Shown here in pieces: positions 8,220 to 16,492 of a DNA stretch of 31,397 bases (the stretch's first letter is position 1; each line of letters opens with the position of its first letter). The DNA is taken from contig WJJX01000040.1 of NCBI GenBank assembly GCA_014729445.1, positions 1 to 31,397 on the forward strand, in the 5' to 3' direction. The stretch is from Candidatus Moraniibacteriota bacterium (GTDB taxonomy: Bacteria; Patescibacteriota; Minisyncoccia; CAIUEV01; JAHKAQ01). The translations under genes and the position numbers were made by a program. Below the pieces are notes generated by a model. The model saw only the letters and a program-made list of their open reading frames with translations. It ran no database searches and was not told the DNA's origin.

Positions 8220-11018
8220 ATGAGCAAGCAAGGTCCTTTCGAACAAGAAAGAAATAATTTTTCAAATCGAAAGCTAAAAGAACAATTTAAAAAAAGTCGT
8301 GAAAGGGAAGAAAGACGCTCAAGAAGGAAGGAAGAGCGAAAAATCATAAAGCAACAAAGATTAATCGAAGAGGCGATTAATGATTTTATTTCCAAGAGAA
8401 ATCCTAATTTAAACATCGGGAACAAGCATAAATTAATAGCTTCTGTAATGGCGCTTATTTTTGCGGCTGGAGCGATCGGAGCGTACACCACAATCGACGA
8501 CCACCAAACTCCTGACTATAAAAATAAGAAACCGGATGATGATTCAAAAGGATTAATTAAACAATTTTTACTGTCTCGACAATGGGAAAAACTAAAAACC
8601 AAAATTAATGAAACCTTAAACAGTAATCCGGAAACGGTTAGAGACCCGGATCAAGTGTTTCAAGGAATAATAAAAGAGTTAATAGAGGCGGAGAATTTTA
8701 CCTCGTCGGATTTAACTGGACAGCTAGGAAAAGTCAAAAAACTGGACCCAGAATTTGAAACAAAATATTTTTACAATTTGGAAACCCATCAACCCAGAGT
8801 CCTTTTTGAGAATGCGGGGACACTCGTAGAGAACCTCCAATCGGCCAAGCCATTGTTCGAGGCCTACGCCGGCGATCATCCCGATTTATTCTACGAATTT
8901 GTTGATAAATACAGCCAGGATCGAAGGATAACCGGCCTTGAGGAGGGTAAATGGTTTAAAGAATTATGCAACAATGTTCTTACAAAAAGCGACTATGGCA
9001 AACTGCTGGACCGGCGAGAAACCTTTGAAAAGGCTTTAGAGTACGCCGACGAAAATGCAGTCCGGATATTTCTGGGCTATGCTATAGACGACAGACCATC
9101 TCATATTCTTAAGTTAAGAGAACCGATCCTGCATTTTTTTCATAAACATTCTCCCGATTCCGACAAATCCATTAGTCAAGATGAAACAGCAGTCGAACAA
9201 ACTGATTCGATAATGACAAAAGCGAAGAAGAAGCTTGACGAGATTATCGAAACAATTGAGGCTAATTACGAAAATAACCCCTCAATGTGTTTTGGATATC
9301 TGAGAAGTATTCTTAAAAGCGAGGAGGCGTTTCGGCTTGGGGAAAAAATGGCGAAAAAATATCCGGCATTGTTTTTTGATACTTTTAACCCAGCTGCCGA
9401 TATTTCTCCTGTTTTGGATAAAATAATAAATACAGTTGCCTATTCTAGACCTGTGGCAACCTTAAAATATGCAACACCAGAATATATTTCAAGAATTAAA
9501 GAGAGCGCTTTGATTAATCTTTTCTATCAAAGCGCAAGCTCTTTTCCCGCCTTTTTTCTAGAACATTTTGACAAATTTATTCCTCAAATTGAAAACAGTA
9601 AAAAAATCAACCCTAAAATGATAACAAATTGTTTGAGATCAGCCGCCGAAAATGATCCAATCTCGGCTCAACTTTATTTGCCAAATTCCAGACTTGCGGA
9701 TCAATCGTTTGTTTCGAGTTTAATTTTTGAAGCGAAGGCCAAGATTGACTTAGAAACCGCTAAAAAGGGTCTAGCCATTCCCGAATCAATTATTGATCCT
9801 GATAATTTACCGCCCGACAAAGAGACCTTTAAAAAATATTTAATCAGCATCAATCGCGAACATAAGATCAATACGACAACCGGAGAAATTCCTGAATCTG
9901 AAGAAAACGGGTTTTCTTATATTCCTTTTGAAATTTGTGGTTATGATTTAATCACGATTCCAAAGGAATCTTTTGAGGCTGTTTATTTTAACCCTTATTT
10001 TCAGGCAACCCTTAGACAATATCTTAAAGATAATCCGGACTTTAAGATGTCTTATATGAATTCGTTTTCCATTGCTCAGTCAATCGCCGAAGGATTAAAC
10101 ATTCATAATAACGAGGATGACTATCAGGCTATTATTAAAAAATCCAATTTTGAAAAGATGGTAAAAGAGGAAAGCCTTAAAAGGTTTCAGGCCTTTCACG
10201 AATTACGACAAGTCAAAATTGAAGGGGAAAAGTGTTACGTGGCCTATATGTCTCATGAAGAGATGAGAGCGTCAGATCCTTTGATTAGGGAATTTTTAAA
10301 AGACTTGAGGGTGCCTGATAATCAAATCTTATCTTTTGTCAATGGCGTCAAAATAAGCAGGGACGGAGAAAATGAGAACAAAATATCCTATATAAAATCG
10401 ATAGTTAACAGCAAAGGAAAGATTGCCGAGGATGGTTTTTTACTCTTACCGATTAATGCTCATGGAAGCGAGCAAAATATAGGCTTTGATCAAAACACGC
10501 CCGGTAATTTAAACACCAGCTTGGAAAAAGATCCCCTTTCCTTAAATTATAAAGAGCTTGGCGACGCTTTAATCGAATCAGGCAACTTAGCAAAAACGAT
10601 TTTAATCATCGATACTTGTTATTCCGCGGATTATCTAGAAAATTTATACGATTACCTGGCAGAGAAACAAGTTCAAGAAAGACCAATTCTGGCAATAACC
10701 GCCGCAAATTTCTCTAGATATGGATGGGATAATGTCTCCGATAAAGGAAAAGAACCAATGTTTTTTAAGGCCCTAATCGAAGCATACAATGAAATGAAGA
10801 TCGAGCAATTGAAAGAATCGGGTCTTTCTCCTGATAGAATCCACGAAAGGTTAAAAACATTTAAACCGCCGTTCACTTTTTCCGTGTTCCTAAAAGCTGA
10901 ATCAAAAGTCTGGAGATTCCTTGACCCAACGGCAACCGGCGTCTGCGAAAAAATAAAAGGCTGTCTTAGACTTGGCAGTCTTGGTGATCCAAGAAGTAGA
11001 ACCGATTTTGCCGCTTGA
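8220..11018 (+). CDS. Membrane-anchored caspase-like (clan CD) cysteine peptidase, 932 residues
   Basis: Residues 1-68 are strongly charged, Arg/Lys/Glu-rich and probably helical. A hydrophobic segment at about 71-91 (from KLIASVMALIF) follows with no cleavage site, so the rest should lie outside the membrane by the positive-inside rule. Residues 105-700 are mostly helical, with a Lys/Glu-rich patch near 340 and no family that I recognise. The C-terminal part shows the clan CD signature: a hydrophobic strand then NAHGSEQ (His748-Gly749), and a second strand LIIDTCYSADY with Cys800. The 51-residue gap between dyad residues is usual for caspase, legumain or clostripain folds. The gene has its own spacing from both neighbours (287 and 82 bp) and no ribosome-binding site. 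Substrate and role are unknown; peptidase activity is inferred from the dyad. Confidence 0.7.
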   Translation: MSKQGPFEQERNNFSNRKLKEQFKKSREREERRSRRKEERKIIKQQRLIEEAINDFISKRNPNLNIGNKHKLIASVMALIFAAGAIGAYTTIDDHQTPDYKNKKPDDDSKGLIKQFLLSRQWEKLKTKINETLNSNPETVRDPDQVFQGIIKELIEAENFTSSDLTGQLGKVKKLDPEFETKYFYNLETHQPRVLFENAGTLVENLQSAKPLFEAYAGDHPDLFYEFVDKYSQDRRITGLEEGKWFKELCNNVLTKSDYGKLLDRRETFEKALEYADENAVRIFLGYAIDDRPSHILKLREPILHFFHKHSPDSDKSISQDETAVEQTDSIMTKAKKKLDEIIETIEANYENNPSMCFGYLRSILKSEEAFRLGEKMAKKYPALFFDTFNPAADISPVLDKIINTVAYSRPVATLKYATPEYISRIKESALINLFYQSASSFPAFFLEHFDKFIPQIENSKKINPKMITNCLRSAAENDPISAQLYLPNSRLADQSFVSSLIFEAKAKIDLETAKKGLAIPESIIDPDNLPPDKETFKKYLISINREHKINTTTGEIPESEENGFSYIPFEICGYDLITIPKESFEAVYFNPYFQATLRQYLKDNPDFKMSYMNSFSIAQSIAEGLNIHNNEDDYQAIIKKSNFEKMVKEESLKRFQAFHELRQVKIEGEKCYVAYMSHEEMRASDPLIREFLKDLRVPDNQILSFVNGVKISRDGENENKISYIKSIVNSKGKIAEDGFLLLPINAHGSEQNIGFDQNTPGNLNTSLEKDPLSLNYKELGDALIESGNLAKTILIIDTCYSADYLENLYDYLAEKQVQERPILAITAANFSRYGWDNVSDKGKEPMFFKALIEAYNEMKIEQLKESGLSPDRIHERLKTFKPPFTFSVFLKAESKVWRFLDPTATGVCEKIKGCLRLGSLGDPRSRTDFAA

Positions 11019-11100
11019 TTTTTTAAAATAGCGAAAATTTAAATTTTAAGTTAGAATGGAAAATAGGAGAGAAAAGGCAAGATTCAAAATTTAAAAAAAC

Positions 11101-11541
11101 ATGACAATCCAAAAAATATTGTTAAAACATAAAGCAAAACGGAAAAATCTACTGCCGGCGCTGCAGGAAATAATCGCAAATTTCGGGTATATCTCCAAAG
11201 AAAATCTGTATATTATTGCCGATTATTTTAAGCTTTCTCCGGCTAATTTGTATGGGGTGATTACGGCCGGGGAATATTTTAAAATTGAAAAACCGAAAGT
11301 TTTGGAGATTAAAACCTGCAGCGGCGGGAATTGCAAAATTAAGGGTTCCAAGGAAGTACTTAGGGAAGTGGAAAAATACTTGGGGCTTAGGGCTGATAAG
11401 TCAAACCATCCTAGAATAAAGCTCGAGACCTCAAGCTGTCTGGGCCGGTGTAATCGAGCGCCGATCTTGATTGTAAACGGAATTATTTATGAAAAGGTTA
11501 AGCCTCAAGATGTGGACGATATTTTAAAAAATTATATCTAG
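11101..11541 (+). CDS. nuoE: NuoE-like [2Fe-2S] subunit of NAD-linked hydrogenase
   Basis: 146-residue thioredoxin-fold ferredoxin of the 24-kDa complex I subunit family (NuoE, HydC, HndA). The N-terminal helical half (ILLKHKAKRKNLLPALQEI, then YGVITAGEYF) is typical. The cluster ligands are Cys73 and Cys78 in CSGGNC and Cys113 and Cys117 in CLGRC, the family's C-x4-C and C-x3-C pairs. It should pass electrons between the flavin subunit and the hydrogenase. First gene of a three-gene operon; nuoF starts 3 bp after its stop. A purine-rich AGGAGA lies about 35 bp upstream, too far to be a normal ribosome-binding site. Confidence 0.9.
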   Translation: MTIQKILLKHKAKRKNLLPALQEIIANFGYISKENLYIIADYFKLSPANLYGVITAGEYFKIEKPKVLEIKTCSGGNCKIKGSKEVLREVEKYLGLRADKSNHPRIKLETSSCLGRCNRAPILIVNGIIYEKVKPQDVDDILKNYI

Positions 11542-11544
11542 AAG

Positions 11545-12813
11545 ATGCTTGAAAAACAAACAAAGCTGATCACTAAAGATTACGATAAAATTAAACCTCA
11601 TTTGATCGAAAGTTATTTGAATTTGGGCGGATATGAAATTTTAAAAAAGATTGTTCAAGAAGAAAAAGATCCGAATGAACTTTTGGAAAAAATAAAACAA
11701 GCCGGCTTGAGAGGCAGAGGCGGGGCCGGTTTTCCGACCGGAAATAAAATCGAATTTGCTAAAAAGTTTGCCAAAGAAAAAAATCAAACGCCTTATCTTG
11801 TGGTAAATGCCGACGAATCTCAACCCGGAACCTTTAAGGACAGATACATTATAGATCATAATCCTCATTCATTGATTGAAGGAGCAATGATAGAAGCCTA
11901 TATTCTTCGGGCAAAAAAAGTTTATATCTACATCAATCCGAATTATCTGGAACAGTATAAAATTCTAGAAAATACCATAAAAACGGCAGAAGACCGGGGA
12001 TTTATCGGTAAAAACATTTTTGGGAGCAGAACGGATATAAAAATCTACTTAAGATTAGGCGCCGGCGGTTACATTTTTGGCGAGGAAACAACTTTGATTG
12101 GTTCTTTGGAAGGAAGAAGGGGCGAGCCGAGACTGCGTCCTCCTTTTCCGGTAAGCCACGGCTACCTGGATCATCCGACTGTAGTTAATAATGTTGAAAC
12201 CGTGGTTAATATTACGATTATATTAAACTTGGGGCCTGAAGAATACAGGAAATTCGGAACAAAGAATTCACCGGGGACAAAATTGTATAGTGTTTCGGGT
12301 TCGGTCCAAGCTCCCGGAGTTTATGAAGCGCCGCTTGGAATTAGCATCAGGGAGCTGGTACATGAAATAAGCGGGGGAATGAAAAAAGGTAAAGTTCTTG
12401 ATTTTGTTCAAGTCGGCAGGATGGGAGGGTTTTACAAGGGAAAAACCTTGGATTTTAAGATATCCTACGACTGCACCGGAAAGAATGATGTGAATGTCGG
12501 CCTGGGAGATGTTTTGGTGGTGGATAAAGCTTCAGACTTTGAAGAATTGCTAATCTCTTGGTCCACTTTTTTCAAGCGGGAGTCCTGCGGCCAATGCACT
12601 CCCTGCCGCGAAGGAACTTACCATTTATACAAAATTGCCGAAAGAATCCAGGAAAATAAATTAACCGCCAAAGATTATGACAATTTAAAAAGATTAATCG
12701 AGGTGCTTGAAAAAACTACGATTTGTCCTTTTGGCTGTTTTGTGGCCAATATGTGGAAAGGGGTAATCGATTTAAAGGGAAAAAACTATTTTTTAAAAAA
12801 TAAGAAAAATTAA
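11545..12813 (+). CDS. nuoF: NuoF-like NADH/FMN/[4Fe-4S] subunit of NAD-linked hydrogenase
   Basis: 422-residue diaphorase subunit (NuoF, HydB, HndC) that exchanges electrons with NAD(H) through FMN. The glycine-rich LRGRGGAGFPTG (about 53-64) and VNADESQPGTFKDR (about 89-102) form the NADH and FMN sites, and GAGGYIFGEETTLI continues the flavin pocket. The [4Fe-4S] ligands are Cys348, Cys351 and Cys354 in SCGQCTPCREG with Cys394. It lacks the N-terminal thioredoxin-like and C-terminal ferredoxin domains found in many bifurcating HydB proteins, so it is the short NuoF form. Its stop overlaps the hydA start by one base (TAATG), which implies translational coupling. Confidence 0.93.
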   Translation: MLEKQTKLITKDYDKIKPHLIESYLNLGGYEILKKIVQEEKDPNELLEKIKQAGLRGRGGAGFPTGNKIEFAKKFAKEKNQTPYLVVNADESQPGTFKDRYIIDHNPHSLIEGAMIEAYILRAKKVYIYINPNYLEQYKILENTIKTAEDRGFIGKNIFGSRTDIKIYLRLGAGGYIFGEETTLIGSLEGRRGEPRLRPPFPVSHGYLDHPTVVNNVETVVNITIILNLGPEEYRKFGTKNSPGTKLYSVSGSVQAPGVYEAPLGISIRELVHEISGGMKKGKVLDFVQVGRMGGFYKGKTLDFKISYDCTGKNDVNVGLGDVLVVDKASDFEELLISWSTFFKRESCGQCTPCREGTYHLYKIAERIQENKLTAKDYDNLKRLIEVLEKTTICPFGCFVANMWKGVIDLKGKNYFLKNKKN

Positions 12814-14627
12814 TGAAAGTTGATATAAAAATAGACGGCAAGAAATATAAAGCCAAGCCGGGTGAAAAAATTTTAAAAGTTTTAAAAAATAATGATTTTT
12901 TTATACCATCTCTTTGCAACCATCCTAATTTTAAAGATTTTACCTGCAGGGACGATTCAAAAACCGGCCATGCCGTCTGCAGGGTCTGCGTTGTGAAAAT
13001 AAAAAGAAAAAACGAACAAGCGTTTCGCATAACGCCTTCCTGCGAACAAATTATAGAAGAAGGAATGGAAATTAAAACCGAGGACGAGGAGTTAATCAGG
13101 CTTAGAAAAACTAATCTGGAACTGTTATTCACCGATCATGCCGGACTTTGCGTTACTTGTGACAGAAATATGGACTGCGAGCTCCAAAGTATTGCGATAA
13201 AATACGAAATCGATTCCTTCCGTTTTATTCCCAAAATAAGCCAGATAAGCGCCGAGGATGAACTGGAAATGCTCTATGAAAAGATGAATAAACGGGCGAT
13301 GGATGTTACCAACCCCTGTATCAGCCGAGATTCTCAAAAATGTATTAAATGCCGAAGGTGCGTCAAGGTGTGTAAAAATATTCAATCAGTGGACGCTTAT
13401 ACCTCAACCGGCAGAGGTCATGACGCAAATGTGGGAACGGAATATAACACCCCGCTTGAGTGTACTTATTGCGGTCAATGCACAACCGTCTGCCCGACCG
13501 CGGCTTTAACCGTTAACAGTTCAATTAGCGATTATTTAAAGGCGGTAAAAGATCCTAAAAAAACGGTAGTGGTTCAAACCGCTCCCTCAATAAGAGTTTC
13601 TTTGGGTGAAGAATTCGAAATGGCTGCGGGGACCATCGTTACCGGAAAAATGGTTCGAGCTCTTCGGGAAACCGGAGCGGATATGATTTTTGACACTAAT
13701 TTAGCCGCCGACTTAACGATTATGGAAGAAGCCAGTGAGTTGATACGAAGAATAAAGAACAAGGAAAAACCCCTGCCGATGTTTACCAGCTGTTGTCCGG
13801 CCTGGATATTGTTTTTAGAACAGAATTATCCACAATTTTTACCCCATATTTCGACTTGTAAATCCCCTCAAATGATGATGGCGGCTTTAGTGAAGCATTA
13901 TTGGGCCCCAAAAAACGGCTTGAATCCCAAGGATGTGGTTTCGGTTTCGATTATGCCCTGCATTTGCAAAAAATACGAAAAAGACAGCCCCGATAACACC
14001 AAAAACGATAAATCCGACCACGATATTGTACTTACAACCAGGGAACTGGGAAGATTAATCAGGATTCTTGGAATCGATTTCGCCTCGTTGGAGGATTCAA
14101 AATTCGATCTCGCTCTGGGGATCGCTACCAGTGCGGGGGCAATCTTCGGTTCAAGCGGCGGTGTTATGGAGGCGGCGCTTAGAACGGCCTATAATTTTAT
14201 TACCGGCAAAGAATTGGAGCGATTGGAATTTAAACAAATCAGGGGCGAAAAGGAAATTCGAACCACCAAAGCTAAAATCAAGGATCTTGAACTAAAAATT
14301 AAAGTGGCCAATGGTCTCGGCAACGCCAGAAAGATCCTTGAAGATATGCAAAAAGGAAAAGCCGATTTTGATTTTCTGGAAATAATGGCCTGCCCCGGCG
14401 GCTGCATCGGCGGCGGCGGCCAGCCGACTCCAACCAGCCCGGAAATCAGAAAAAAAAGAAAAATCGCCATAATGTCTCAAGACAAAACCATGAAACTAAG
14501 GCAGTCACATAAAAATCCAATCATCAAAGAAGTTTATGACAAATTCCTGGCGGCCCCCGGTTCCAGAAAGGCTGAAAAATATTTGCACGTTCATAAGTAT
14601 TGTCCTTATGAGTATAAGTGGAGGTAG
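12813..14627 (+). CDS. hydA: [FeFe] hydrogenase catalytic subunit (HydA/HndD type)
   Basis: 604-residue catalytic subunit making or oxidising H2. Domains in order: a [2Fe-2S] domain (Cys35, 56, 59 and 77, with an extra Cys45), the His-ligated [4Fe-4S] site (His109, Cys113, 116, 122), two [4Fe-4S] clusters (Cys177/180/183/187 and Cys217/220/223/227), then the H-cluster domain. All three H-cluster signatures are intact: TSCCPAW (Cys327, Cys328), MPCICKKYE (Cys383) and MACPGGCIGGGG (Cys527, Cys531). The layout and the linked NuoE and NuoF subunits match trimeric group A3 enzymes, which can confurcate electrons from NADH and ferredoxin. The HydEFG maturases needed for the H-cluster are not in this window. 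The gene ends 7 bp before the broken toxin gene on the opposite strand. Confidence 0.95.
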   Translation: MKVDIKIDGKKYKAKPGEKILKVLKNNDFFIPSLCNHPNFKDFTCRDDSKTGHAVCRVCVVKIKRKNEQAFRITPSCEQIIEEGMEIKTEDEELIRLRKTNLELLFTDHAGLCVTCDRNMDCELQSIAIKYEIDSFRFIPKISQISAEDELEMLYEKMNKRAMDVTNPCISRDSQKCIKCRRCVKVCKNIQSVDAYTSTGRGHDANVGTEYNTPLECTYCGQCTTVCPTAALTVNSSISDYLKAVKDPKKTVVVQTAPSIRVSLGEEFEMAAGTIVTGKMVRALRETGADMIFDTNLAADLTIMEEASELIRRIKNKEKPLPMFTSCCPAWILFLEQNYPQFLPHISTCKSPQMMMAALVKHYWAPKNGLNPKDVVSVSIMPCICKKYEKDSPDNTKNDKSDHDIVLTTRELGRLIRILGIDFASLEDSKFDLALGIATSAGAIFGSSGGVMEAALRTAYNFITGKELERLEFKQIRGEKEIRTTKAKIKDLELKIKVANGLGNARKILEDMQKGKADFDFLEIMACPGGCIGGGGQPTPTSPEIRKKRKIAIMSQDKTMKLRQSHKNPIIKEVYDKFLAAPGSRKAEKYLHVHKYCPYEYKWR

Positions 14628-14633
14628 TAAGGT

Positions 14634-14979
14634 TTATTGAGTGAATTTTATAATTCTTTCCCTATTTTTATTCGCCTGTTTTGCCTTAAAATAAATTTCT
14701 AAAAAAACAATCTTTTGTTTTTTATAAAAAATAAATAATTCTGATCCCGCTTTTGAGGCCCCGCCCCTTCAAGCTTTTGCAGGCAAATTTTTTGATTTTG
14801 TAAAATTTTAACTCTTCCGTATTGCCAATTCCTTGAATCTCAAAAATGCTTTGGTTGTCAATCTTGTTCAAATGGAAAAGTTCAATCGCGTTTCTTTTTG
14901 CAACTTTTAGATCATCTTTTAGAGATGGAAATTTTTTTAAGAGTTTTTTGAAATCGCGTTTAAATTCTTTTGTTTGGCT
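14634..14979 (-). pseudogene. RelE/ParE-like toxin gene, frameshifted and without a start codon
   Basis: Directly after the Panacea antitoxin gene on the minus strand, a reading begins KEFKRDFKKLLKKFPSL and continues through IFEIQGIG, KKFACKSLKGRG and SGIRIIYF, a pattern typical of RelE-type mRNA interferases. It then meets TAA after an A6/T6 run (14726-14731). Dropping one T restores KQKIVFLEIYFKAK and a C-terminus like NRERIIKF, ending at 14634. At the other end there is no ATG, GTG or TTG in frame; an in-frame TAA (14980-14982) separates the frame from two ATGs at 14989-14994 that overlap the antitoxin end. Two lesions suggest a real pseudogene rather than a single sequencing error. Confidence 0.75.
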
Positions 14980-15769
14980 TTAATTTATCATCATATTGTC
15001 TCTGTGAAAATTCTGGAGTTCGGTAAAAAACCGCTTCATAATCAATCGGTTTTAAATCATCTTCACTGATCCAGGGAACATCTTTATGCGAATAATTTTT
15101 TATTTGAGAGGCATTGAAATCTTTGAATCTTTCAATCTCAAAATCGATCAATTCTTTTTCCTGAGCGGAAAAACCTGACAAATCTGCCTTTCGACGGGGC
15201 AAATATTTTTTCTGATCATATTGAAAATATTTTTTTACTACAGGAACTAAATCACCATCCTGTTGCATTTGTTTTAGAATTTCCAGAAAGCCTGCTGGTG
15301 TTGGTCCATGATGATTTTTGATATATTTTGCGCCAATTAATTGCTCTTCGAATTTTTCATAGTAATCAAAATCAATAAAATACAAGAGCTTGCAGACAAC
15401 TGCTTCGCCAATATTGGAACGAGCTCCGATTCTTTCTAAAATATACAAAAGGACTTCCTTGAGCTTGGCGATCTTTTCTTGAGGAACCGAAATACGCATT
15501 TTAGGAATTTTTGATTTTTTATTTTTAAGCTTAGATTTTTTAGAAATTTTTTCTAATCTGATTTTGGGCGAAGGCAAGTCTTTGCCGGCCAAAAAATCCT
15601 CCAGAGTTAATCCAAAAAATTGGGCCAATTTTTGAGCTTCTTCCACCAGTATTTTTCGACTTCCGTTCTCAATCTGAATATAAGTCGGCCTCGAAACACC
15701 AATTTTTTTCGCCAAAAATTCCTGACTGATATTTTCTTTTTTTCTAAGTTTTTTTAAGAAATTGACCAC
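14960..15769 (-). CDS. HTH-XRE / Panacea (DUF4065) antitoxin-type regulator
   Basis: 269 residues starting at GTG. Residues 3-58 form an XRE-type helix-turn-helix (ISQEFLAKKIGVSRPTYIQIENGSR). A basic Lys/Ser linker (about 65-95) leads to a domain like the SocA/GepA (DUF4065, Panacea) group: residues about 100-230 with LLYILERIG, AVVCKLLYFIDFDYYE and HHGPTPAGF. Panacea proteins act as antitoxins for varied toxins (PanAT systems), and the N-terminal HTH would repress the operon. The partner is the broken RelE-like frame starting at the end of this gene. The antitoxin itself is intact, so it may persist as a regulator or as protection against related toxins. Its promoter overlaps repeated AGTGTA motifs. 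Confidence 0.85.
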   Translation of the reverse strand: MVNFLKKLRKKENISQEFLAKKIGVSRPTYIQIENGSRKILVEEAQKLAQFFGLTLEDFLAGKDLPSPKIRLEKISKKSKLKNKKSKIPKMRISVPQEKIAKLKEVLLYILERIGARSNIGEAVVCKLLYFIDFDYYEKFEEQLIGAKYIKNHHGPTPAGFLEILKQMQQDGDLVPVVKKYFQYDQKKYLPRRKADLSGFSAQEKELIDFEIERFKDFNASQIKNYSHKDVPWISEDDLKPIDYEAVFYRTPEFSQRQYDDKLKPNKRI

Positions 15770-15795
15770 TGTTTTTTAACAATATTTATCATTAA

Positions 15796-15824
15796 AAAAT
15801 ACTAAGTGTAAAAAATAATGTCAA
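15796..15824 (-). promoter_or_regulatory. Promoter of the HTH-Panacea gene
   Basis: On the minus strand a perfect TTGACA (15819-15824), a 17-bp spacer and TATTTT (15796-15801). The GTG start at 15769 lies about 27 bp beyond the -10 box. Hexamers and spacing are good, and repeat motifs overlap it. Confidence 0.6.
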
Positions 15825-15836
15825 GTGTAGTGTAAA
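15804..15836. promoter_or_regulatory. Repeated AGTGTA motifs, candidate operator for the XRE regulator
   Basis: Three copies of AGTGTA lie at 15805-15810, 15824-15829 and 15829-15834, the last two abutting. The first two share AAGTGTA and are 19 bp apart, about two helical turns. They cover the spacer and the -35 box of the promoter. Autorepression by the helix-turn-helix protein is the natural reading but is inferred. Confidence 0.45.
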
Positions 15837-15870
15837 GAATAATTACATATTTTTTGAGCTTCCTGCTTTT

Positions 15871-16368
15871 TCAATCCTTAAAATATTTAACAGAATCCCC
15901 TTCTTTTATTTTGTGTTTGTCGCAGAAGCCGGCGGTTGTTTCTGTGACGTATTTGGCTTTTTTTTCGGATGGGATTGGTTTGGTTGAAAGCGGTGGATTA
16001 TTTTTTTGAATTTTTACTATTTTTAGATTTTCGTCTAAAAAAATTAAATCCAGAGCAATGTAGGTGTCTTTCATCCAAAAGGACTGCTGTTTATAATCGG
16101 GCATGATAAAAAACATTGCTTGACTTTCTTTCATTTTTTTTCGATTCATTAAACCTTGGGTGCGTTCTTTTTGCGTTTCGGCGATTTCAATGTTTACTTT
16201 TTTTAATTTTTTGTTGGTTTCTTTTTGGTAAAAGATCAACTCGCCCTCTTTTTTGAATTTAATTTCTTGAGGATTGTTTGATTCTTTAAATAAATAAAAG
16301 GCCAAAGCTAAAAAAAACAAGCCAAAAATCGCAGCTAAAAAAAATTTGATTTGATTTTTTTTGTTCAT
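15871..16368 (-). CDS. DUF192 family membrane-anchored protein
   Basis: 165 residues from the ATG at 16368. An upstream ATG at 16509 would add 47 residues, but that extension crosses the start of the divergent porB gene and does not look like a signal sequence. The chosen start is followed by MNKKNQIKFF and a hydrophobic span (about 8-28), so the domain faces outward. Residues 60-160 match the DUF192 (COG1430) pattern: IEIAETQKERTQGLMNRK, AMFFIMP, SFWMKDTYIALDLIFLD and the C-terminal YVTETTAGFCDKHKIKEGD. The family's function is not settled. No link with the neighbours is apparent beyond the shared divergent region with porB. Confidence 0.88.
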   Translation of the reverse strand: MNKKNQIKFFLAAIFGLFFLALAFYLFKESNNPQEIKFKKEGELIFYQKETNKKLKKVNIEIAETQKERTQGLMNRKKMKESQAMFFIMPDYKQQSFWMKDTYIALDLIFLDENLKIVKIQKNNPPLSTKPIPSEKKAKYVTETTAGFCDKHKIKEGDSVKYFKD

Positions 16369-16492
16369 AAAATAATTAAGGGCTTTCGTTTTAGAGTCTA
16401 AGTGGATTAAATTGGACAAAATCCTTATCTTACCATAGGATAAAATTAGGGATTTTTCAAATTGGGAACTTGAAAAAATAATCTTAAAATCT

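Noticed and set aside
14189..14480. Minus-strand frames opposite the hydA C-terminus
   Set aside because: Shadows of the strongly conserved H-cluster coding sequence, rich in low-complexity residues.
16460..16492. TTGGGA-17-TAAAAT promoter just upstream of porB
   Set aside because: The -10 box ends 2 bp before the ATG, so transcription would begin inside the start codon; a leaderless start is possible but not supported.
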